This document shows, piece after piece, positions 58,246 to 64,000 of a DNA stretch of 64,000 nt. The notes beneath the pieces were generated by a model. The model ran no database searches. It had not been told where the DNA came from and saw only the letters and a program-made list of their open reading frames with translations. Position 1 is the stretch's first letter. Each line of letters begins with the position of its first letter. The DNA is from Burkholderia cepacia GG4 (GTDB lineage Bacteria; Pseudomonadota; Gammaproteobacteria; Burkholderiales; Burkholderiaceae), in the NCBI RefSeq assembly GCF_000292915.1, contig NC_018513.1:806001-870000 (forward strand). Reading direction: 5' to 3'. Position numbers and translations under genes: made by a program.

Positions 58246-59904
58246 TCAATCCTGCGCGTAGATGTTCGAGTCCTTCGTCTCCTTGACGAACAGCAGACCG
58301 ATCACGAACGTGGCCAGCGCGATCACGATCGGATACCAGAGCCCCGAGTAGATATCGCCCTTCGCCGCGACGATCGCGAACGCGGTTGCCGGCAAGAAGC
58401 CGCCGAACCAGCCGTTGCCGATGTGATACGGCAGCGACATCGACGTGTAGCGGATCCGCGTCGGGAACATCTCGACCAGCATTGCGGCGATCGGGCCATA
58501 GACCATCGTCACGTAGATCACGAGGATCGTCAGGATCACGATCGTCATCGGCCAGTTGAGCTGCGTCGGGTCGGCCTTGGCCGGATAGCCGGCAGCCTTC
58601 AGCGTCGACGCGAGCGTCTTGTCGAACGCCGCGCCCTGCGCCTTCGCATCGGCCGCCTTGCCGTCATAGGCCGCGATCACCGTGTCGCCCACCTTGATCT
58701 CGGCGGTCGAGCCGGCCGGTGCCGCGACGTTCTCGTAGTTCAGGCCGGCCTTCGCGAGCGCGCTCTTCACGATGTCGCACGAGCTCGTGAACTTCGACGT
58801 GCCCACCGGGTTGAACTGGAACGAGCAGGTGGCCGGATCGGCGACGACCGAGATCGGTGCCTTCTGCGTCGCGAGCTCGAGCTGCGGGTTCGCGTAGTGC
58901 GTGAGCGCCTTGAACAGCGGGAAGTAGGTGAGCGCCGCGATCAGGCAGCCGGCGAGGATGATCGGCTTGCGGCCGATCCGGTCCGACAGTGAGCCGAAGA
59001 ACAGGAAGAACGGCGTGCCGATCAGCAGGGCGATCGCGATCAGGATGTTTGCGCTGGCACCGTCGACCTTCAGCGTCTGCGTGAGGAAGAACAGCGCGTA
59101 GAACTGGCCCGTGTACCACACGACGGCCTGGCCGGCGGTCAGGCCGACGAGCGCGAGGATCACGATCTTCAGGTTTTTCCACTGGCCGAACGCTTCGGTC
59201 AGCGGCGCCTTCGACGTCTTGCCTTCCGCCTTGATGCGCAGGAACACCGGCGATTCGTTCAGCTGCATCCGGATCCACACCGACACCGCGAGCAGCAGGA
59301 TCGACGCGACGAACGGCACGCGCCAGCCCCAGCTGCCGAACGCTTCTTCGCCGATGAACGTGCGCACGCCGAGGATCACGAGCAGCGACAGGAACAGGCC
59401 GAGTGTGGCGGTGGTCTGGATCCACGCGGTGTAGAAGCCGCGCCGGTTCGCCGGTGCGTGCTCGGCGACGTAGGTCGCCGCGCCGCCGTACTCGCCGCCG
59501 AGCGCGAGGCCCTGCAGGAGCCGCATTGCGATGAAGATCACGGGCGCTGCGATGCCGATCGACGTGTAGCCGGGCAGGAAGCCGACCACGAACGTCGAGA
59601 TGCCCATGATTACGATCGTCACGAGGAACGTGTGCTTGCGGCCGACGAGGTCGCCGAGCCGGCCGAACACGATCGCGCCGAACGGTCGCACGGCGAAGCC
59701 GGCTGCGAAGCCGAGCAGTGTGAAGATGAACGCGGCGGTCGGATTGACCCCGGAGAAGAAGCTCTTGCTGATGTAGGCCGCGAGTGACCCGGCCAGGTAA
59801 AAGTCGTACCACTCGAACACGGTGCCGAGCGACGACGCGAAGATCACCTTCTTCTCTTCGCCCGTCATCGGCGAGTGCGAAATTTGCCCGCCTAACGTTG
59901 CCAT
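58246..59904 (-). CDS. MFS transporter, metabolite:proton symporter (MHS) family
   Basis: A 552-residue membrane protein with twelve predicted helices. 'GTVFEWYDFYLAGSLAAYIS' at the start and 'RLGDLVGRKHTFLV' are MHS-family signatures (proline/betaine, shikimate, citrate and ketoglutarate carriers). Between the seventh and ninth helices there is an extra soluble insert of about 110 residues with a Cys pair ('CSFQFNPVG', 'SSCDIV'). ATG 59904 is used. The upstream two-component system may control it. The substrate is probably an organic acid, but this is inference. Confidence 0.9.
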   Translation of the reverse strand: MATLGGQISHSPMTGEEKKVIFASSLGTVFEWYDFYLAGSLAAYISKSFFSGVNPTAAFIFTLLGFAAGFAVRPFGAIVFGRLGDLVGRKHTFLVTIVIMGISTFVVGFLPGYTSIGIAAPVIFIAMRLLQGLALGGEYGGAATYVAEHAPANRRGFYTAWIQTTATLGLFLSLLVILGVRTFIGEEAFGSWGWRVPFVASILLLAVSVWIRMQLNESPVFLRIKAEGKTSKAPLTEAFGQWKNLKIVILALVGLTAGQAVVWYTGQFYALFFLTQTLKVDGASANILIAIALLIGTPFFLFFGSLSDRIGRKPIILAGCLIAALTYFPLFKALTHYANPQLELATQKAPISVVADPATCSFQFNPVGTSKFTSSCDIVKSALAKAGLNYENVAAPAGSTAEIKVGDTVIAAYDGKAADAKAQGAAFDKTLASTLKAAGYPAKADPTQLNWPMTIVILTILVIYVTMVYGPIAAMLVEMFPTRIRYTSMSLPYHIGNGWFGGFLPATAFAIVAAKGDIYSGLWYPIVIALATFVIGLLFVKETKDSNIYAQD

Positions 59905-60129
59905 GAATCGTCTCCAAGTCCCTTGATATAGATATGCGGCCGCCTTGGGTGGGCGGGCCTGTCGACGATTATTGGCACGGAAACTTACGGCGCACTGACT
60001 CGCGCGCACAAAACGACTGCGCGTTAACCCGCGGCGAATCGGCCGCTTCGCGTCCCGATCGTGTCGCAAACGGGCGGTAAAACGCCGGTTTCGATGCGAT
60101 CGCGGCGCCGGATGGGCGCGGTGCGTGCG

Positions 60130-61689
60130 TCAGGATTGCGCGGGGGGCGTGTCCGATAGCGGCAGGCTGATGCGCACGAGCGTGCCCGCGAGGCGCGGCG
60201 TGCGCTGGTAGACGTGATCGTCGAGCGTCAGCGTGCCGCCGTGCTGCGCGGCGATCTCGCGCACGATCGCGAGCCCCAGGCCGCTGCCGTCGCCTTCGCG
60301 ACCGAGGATCCGGTAGAAGCGCTCGACGACGCGGTCGCGCTCGGCGGCGGGGATCCCCGGCCCGGTGTCCTCGACCTCGAGATGCACGCGCTGCGCCGCG
60401 CGCTCGGCCCGCACGCGCACGGTGATGCGGCCGCCTGCGGGCGTGTAGCGGATCGCGTTGTCGACCAGGTTGCCGAGCATCTCGCGCAGCATCACCGGGT
60501 TGCCGTCGACGTCGAGCGGTGCGTCGTCCTCGTCCGGCGGGCCTTCGTAACCGAGGTCCATCCGCTTCGCGAGCGCGGCCTGCACCCAGTCGCGCACCGT
60601 GCGCCGCGCCAGCGCGGCGATCTCGACCGGCTCGAACGTCAGCCCGCTCGCGCGGTTCTCGGCGCGCGCGAGCGCGAGCAACTGCGTGACGAGCCGCGCG
60701 GCCTGCTCGGAGCTGGTCGCGATCTGCTCGAGCGAGCGCTGCACGTCGGGCGGCACGGGGTGGCGCAGCGCGAACTCGGCCTGCGTGCGCAGGCCCGCGA
60801 GCGGCGTCTTCATCTGGTGCGCGGCGTCGGCGATGAAGCGCTTTTGCAGCGCCATGTTCTGTTCGAGGCGCGCGAGCAGGTCGTTGAACGACGTGACGAG
60901 CGGCTCGATCTCGGGTGGCGCCCGCTGCGCCTCGACGGGCGACAGGTCGTCGGGCCGCCGCGCGCGGATGTGCGCCTGCAGCGCGTTGAGCGGCGCGAGC
61001 CCGCGCGACAGCCCGAACCAGACCAGCAGGATCGCGAGCGGCAGGATCACGAATTGCGGCAGGATCACGCCCTTGATGATGTCGTTCGCGAGCGCGTTGC
61101 GCTTGTCGAGCGTCTCGCCGACCTGCACGAGCACAGGCTGCGTGCCGCTCGATTCCGGCAGCGCGACAGTTGTATACGCGACGCGCACGTCGTTGCCGCG
61201 CAGCAGGTCGTCGCGGAACACGACGACGCCCGGCGGCGGGCGATCCTCGTCGCGCGGCAGCGGCATGTCGGCCTCGCCCGCGACCAGCTCGCCGCGCGCG
61301 CCGAGCACCTGGAAGTACACGCTGTCGACGTTGTCCGCGCGCAGGAAGTCGCGCGTCTGCTGCGGCAGCGTCAGCTCGGCGACGCCGTTGACCGGATGGA
61401 TCTGCCGCGCGAGCACGTACGCGTTGGTCTCGAGCGCGCGATCGAACGGCCCGTTCGCGATCGTCTTCGCGACGAGATAGGTGACGGCGATGCTCATCGG
61501 CCACAGCAGCAGGAGCGGCGCGAGCATCCAGTCGAGGATCTCGCCGAACAGCGAGCGCGGGCGCGCGGCCTCGGGTGTGTCGGTTTCGTCGGGCGGCGCG
61601 AACGGGTTCTCGTAGCGCGCGTCGCGCGCGGCGTCGGCGGCGGACGGCTGCTCGCCGGTCGGATGGCGGGAATGGGCCGGCGTGGCCAT
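60130..61689 (-). CDS. Sensor histidine kinase, TctE-like
   Basis: A 519-residue inner-membrane sensor. There is a short cytoplasmic Pro-rich start, a transmembrane helix near residues 62-85, a periplasmic TctE-type sensor loop (about 90-215), a second helix near 222-243, a HAMP-like linker, the H-box 'ADAAHQMKTPLAGLRTQAEF', and an ATPase with 'LVDNAIRYTPAGG' and 'GDGSGLGLAIV'. It follows the response regulator by 17 bases. TctDE systems govern tricarboxylate uptake; the next gene is an organic-acid-type transporter. Confidence 0.93.
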   Translation of the reverse strand: MATPAHSRHPTGEQPSAADAARDARYENPFAPPDETDTPEAARPRSLFGEILDWMLAPLLLLWPMSIAVTYLVAKTIANGPFDRALETNAYVLARQIHPVNGVAELTLPQQTRDFLRADNVDSVYFQVLGARGELVAGEADMPLPRDEDRPPPGVVVFRDDLLRGNDVRVAYTTVALPESSGTQPVLVQVGETLDKRNALANDIIKGVILPQFVILPLAILLVWFGLSRGLAPLNALQAHIRARRPDDLSPVEAQRAPPEIEPLVTSFNDLLARLEQNMALQKRFIADAAHQMKTPLAGLRTQAEFALRHPVPPDVQRSLEQIATSSEQAARLVTQLLALARAENRASGLTFEPVEIAALARRTVRDWVQAALAKRMDLGYEGPPDEDDAPLDVDGNPVMLREMLGNLVDNAIRYTPAGGRITVRVRAERAAQRVHLEVEDTGPGIPAAERDRVVERFYRILGREGDGSGLGLAIVREIAAQHGGTLTLDDHVYQRTPRLAGTLVRISLPLSDTPPAQS

Positions 61690-61706
61690 CGCGGCGACGG
61701 CCGGTG

Positions 61707-62435
61707 TCAGCGCAGCGGCGTGCCGGCCGCCGCGGGCTGGGGCGCCGCCGTGTCGGCCGGCGCCGCGGGCGCGACTTTCTCGAGGCAGTAGCCGAGGCCG
61801 CGCACGGTGGAGATCCGTACGCCGCTCGGCTCGATCTTCTTGCGCAGCCGGTGCACGTACACTTCGATCGCGTTGTTGCTGACTTCCTCGCCCCATTCGC
61901 ACAGATGGTCGACGAGCTGCTCCTTCGACACGAGCCGGCCGATGCGCTGCAGCAGCACTTCGAGCAGGCCGAGCTCGCGCGCAGACAGGTCGAGCACGCG
62001 CTCGTTCGCATACGCGATGCGGCCGACCTGATCGAACGCGAGCGAACCGTGGCGCACGACGGTCGGGCCGCCGCCCGCGCCGCGCCGGGTCAGCGCGCGC
62101 ACGCGCGCCTCGAGCTCGTTGAGCGCGAACGGCTTGGCCATGTAGTCGTCCGCGCCGAGGTCGAGCCCCTTCACGCGTTCGTCGACGCTGTCGGCGGCGG
62201 TCAGGATCAGCACGGGGAGATTGGAATTGCGCGCGCGCAGGCGCTTCAGCACCTCGAGCCCGGACATTTTGGGCAGCCCGAGATCGAGGATCAGCAGGTC
62301 GAAGGACTGCATCGACAGCGCGGTATCGGCCTCGACGCCGCTCTTCACGTGGTCGACCGCATAGCCCGATTGGCGGAGTGACCGGGTGAGGCCGTCCGCG
62401 AGTATGCTGTCGTCTTCGGCGATGAGAATTCGCAT
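61707..62435 (-). CDS. OmpR-family response regulator, TctD-like
   Basis: A 242-residue regulator with a receiver domain (phosphoacceptor Asp51 in 'LLILDLGLP', Lys101 in 'DDYMAKPF') and a C-terminal winged-helix DNA-binding domain ('LSARELGLLEVLLQRIGRLV', 'VYVHRLRKKI'). A Pro/Ala-rich tail of about 20 residues follows. It is first in the operon with the TctE-like kinase and is divergent from recA. Confidence 0.94.
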   Translation of the reverse strand: MRILIAEDDSILADGLTRSLRQSGYAVDHVKSGVEADTALSMQSFDLLILDLGLPKMSGLEVLKRLRARNSNLPVLILTAADSVDERVKGLDLGADDYMAKPFALNELEARVRALTRRGAGGGPTVVRHGSLAFDQVGRIAYANERVLDLSARELGLLEVLLQRIGRLVSKEQLVDHLCEWGEEVSNNAIEVYVHRLRKKIEPSGVRISTVRGLGYCLEKVAPAAPADTAAPQPAAAGTPLR

Positions 62436-62533
62436 GTTGCTGACCGGTGGCCGGCGGGGCGTTCACGCCGGCGCGGCTGTCTCCGAAGTTATTCGTGTAC
62501 AACGCAGCCCGCATTGCGGGCTTGCATAAAACA

Positions 62534-62549
62534 CTGTTTTTTTATACAG
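62534..62549 (+). promoter_or_regulatory. LexA (SOS) box upstream of recA
   Basis: CTGTTTTTTTATACAG fits the SOS consensus CTGT-N8-ACAG exactly and sits about 77 bases before the recA ATG in a sharply AT-richer segment. LexA would repress recA here until DNA damage. Confidence 0.9.
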
Positions 62550-62625
62550 TGTCTGCATTCGTGGGCGGCGCTTGAAAGCGGGCGCGCCTCTAACAGACGC
62601 TGCTCATCATAGCAAAGGACGATTC

Positions 62626-63695
<1,070 letters not shown>

Positions 63696-63696
<1 letters not shown>

Positions 63697-64000
63697 TGGT
63701 CGGGCGCCGAGGTCAGGCTGGCGAACCGGAACCGAGCGACGCGCCTGAAACGGCGGGTCGCTCCGGCCGGCGAGCCGAATCCTCGGGTGCCAACCGGCGG
63801 GGCGCGGGCAGTCAGGCCGTGAACCGCACCGCGACGAGGGCATCCGACGATGCCCTCGTTTCGTTTGAGATTGCCGCGCCGGCCGATCCGTTCGATGACG
63901 ACGAATCGTTCGACGCGCATGACCGGTCACGTCGTCGCGTGTCCGGTGTCAGCTTCCCCGGCGATCGCGCAGCCGATGCGGCGGCGCCGGTCAAGGAAGA
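63696..64000 (+). CDS. recX: Regulatory protein RecX (5' part, runs off the window)
   Basis: ATG 63696 overlaps the recA TGA (TGATG), the usual recA-recX coupling, and the frame is open to the right edge (101 complete codons). The visible part is all basic and disordered ('VGRRGQAGEPEPSDAPE', later 'HDRSRRRVSGVSFPG'); the three-helix RecX core would start beyond the edge. The assignment rests on position and remembered Burkholderia RecX proteins, which have such long N-termini. Confidence 0.75.

Overview
The window looks like a stretch of the main chromosome of a Burkholderia species, most probably of the B. cepacia complex. It is very GC-rich, with long antisense open frames shadowing most genes. 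The gene orders fit this group: amgK-murU divergent from lptD-surA-pdxA-rsmA, glyQS-gmhB-plsC, miaB-ybeZ-ybeY-chaC-corC-lnt, glpDKF with a DeoR regulator, and a TctDE-like two-component pair next to recA-recX. The species assignment is an inference from remembered family similarity; no search was run. The DNA is almost all core housekeeping. I see no insertion sequence, prophage, integrase or CRISPR array.

Layout. 1-2.7 kb: end of a fatty-acid desaturase, fdhD, a nitrate-reductase-associated protein and a hotdog thioesterase. 2.9-4.8 kb: an Atm1/HMT-type ABC exporter. 5.0-6.8 kb: the murU/amgK peptidoglycan-recycling pair. 7.0-12.7 kb: lptD-surA-pdxA-rsmA, joining outer-membrane biogenesis, vitamin B6 and rRNA methylation, closed by a strong terminator. 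12.8-14.5 kb: a DMT exporter and gloA. 14.6-20.0 kb (minus strand): glyQ-glyS-gmhB-plsC and a YgjP-type metallopeptidase. 20.3-22.0 kb: a TPR/glycosyltransferase-like protein preceded by a 7-bp tandem repeat. 22.2-29.4 kb (minus strand): miaB-ybeZ-ybeY-chaC-small lipoprotein-corC-lnt.

29.9-31.8 kb: an XRE-cupin regulator, then an FMN riboswitch controlling ribB. 31.8-33.1 kb: a HAD phosphatase and a scar holding the 3' tails of two unrelated degraded genes. 33.2-39.0 kb: the glycerol regulon (glpF, glpK, glpD, glpR) with a GlpR-like operator ahead of glpD, plus a small lipoprotein and a small unknown protein preceded by a CsoR-like palindrome. 39.2-44.1 kb: a gamma-glutamyltransferase homologue, a diiron ferritin-like protein, a split-barrel protein and the helicase RhlE with a polyglycine tract. 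44.2-47.6 kb: two multiheme cytochromes c and a CopD-like membrane protein.

47.7-49.7 kb: galactonate dehydratase and its divergent GntR regulator. 49.7-53.6 kb: two small zinc/cysteine proteins and a large bifunctional-type penicillin-binding protein. 53.8-57.8 kb: a decapitated LysR remnant, a cupin, a DJ-1/InhA protein with its divergent GlxA-type regulator, and an intact LysR regulator. 58.0-58.1 kb: tRNA-Met. 58.2-62.4 kb: an MHS-family transporter and a TctDE-like two-component system. 62.5-64.0 kb: SOS-regulated recA and the start of recX.

Most genes are textbook core functions. The less ordinary signals are the 7-bp repeat before the TPR gene, the CsoR-like palindrome with no sensor gene nearby, the back-to-back gene remnants, the reduced cysteine set of LptD, the missing canonical start in the galactonate regulator, and the N-terminally extended YbeY.
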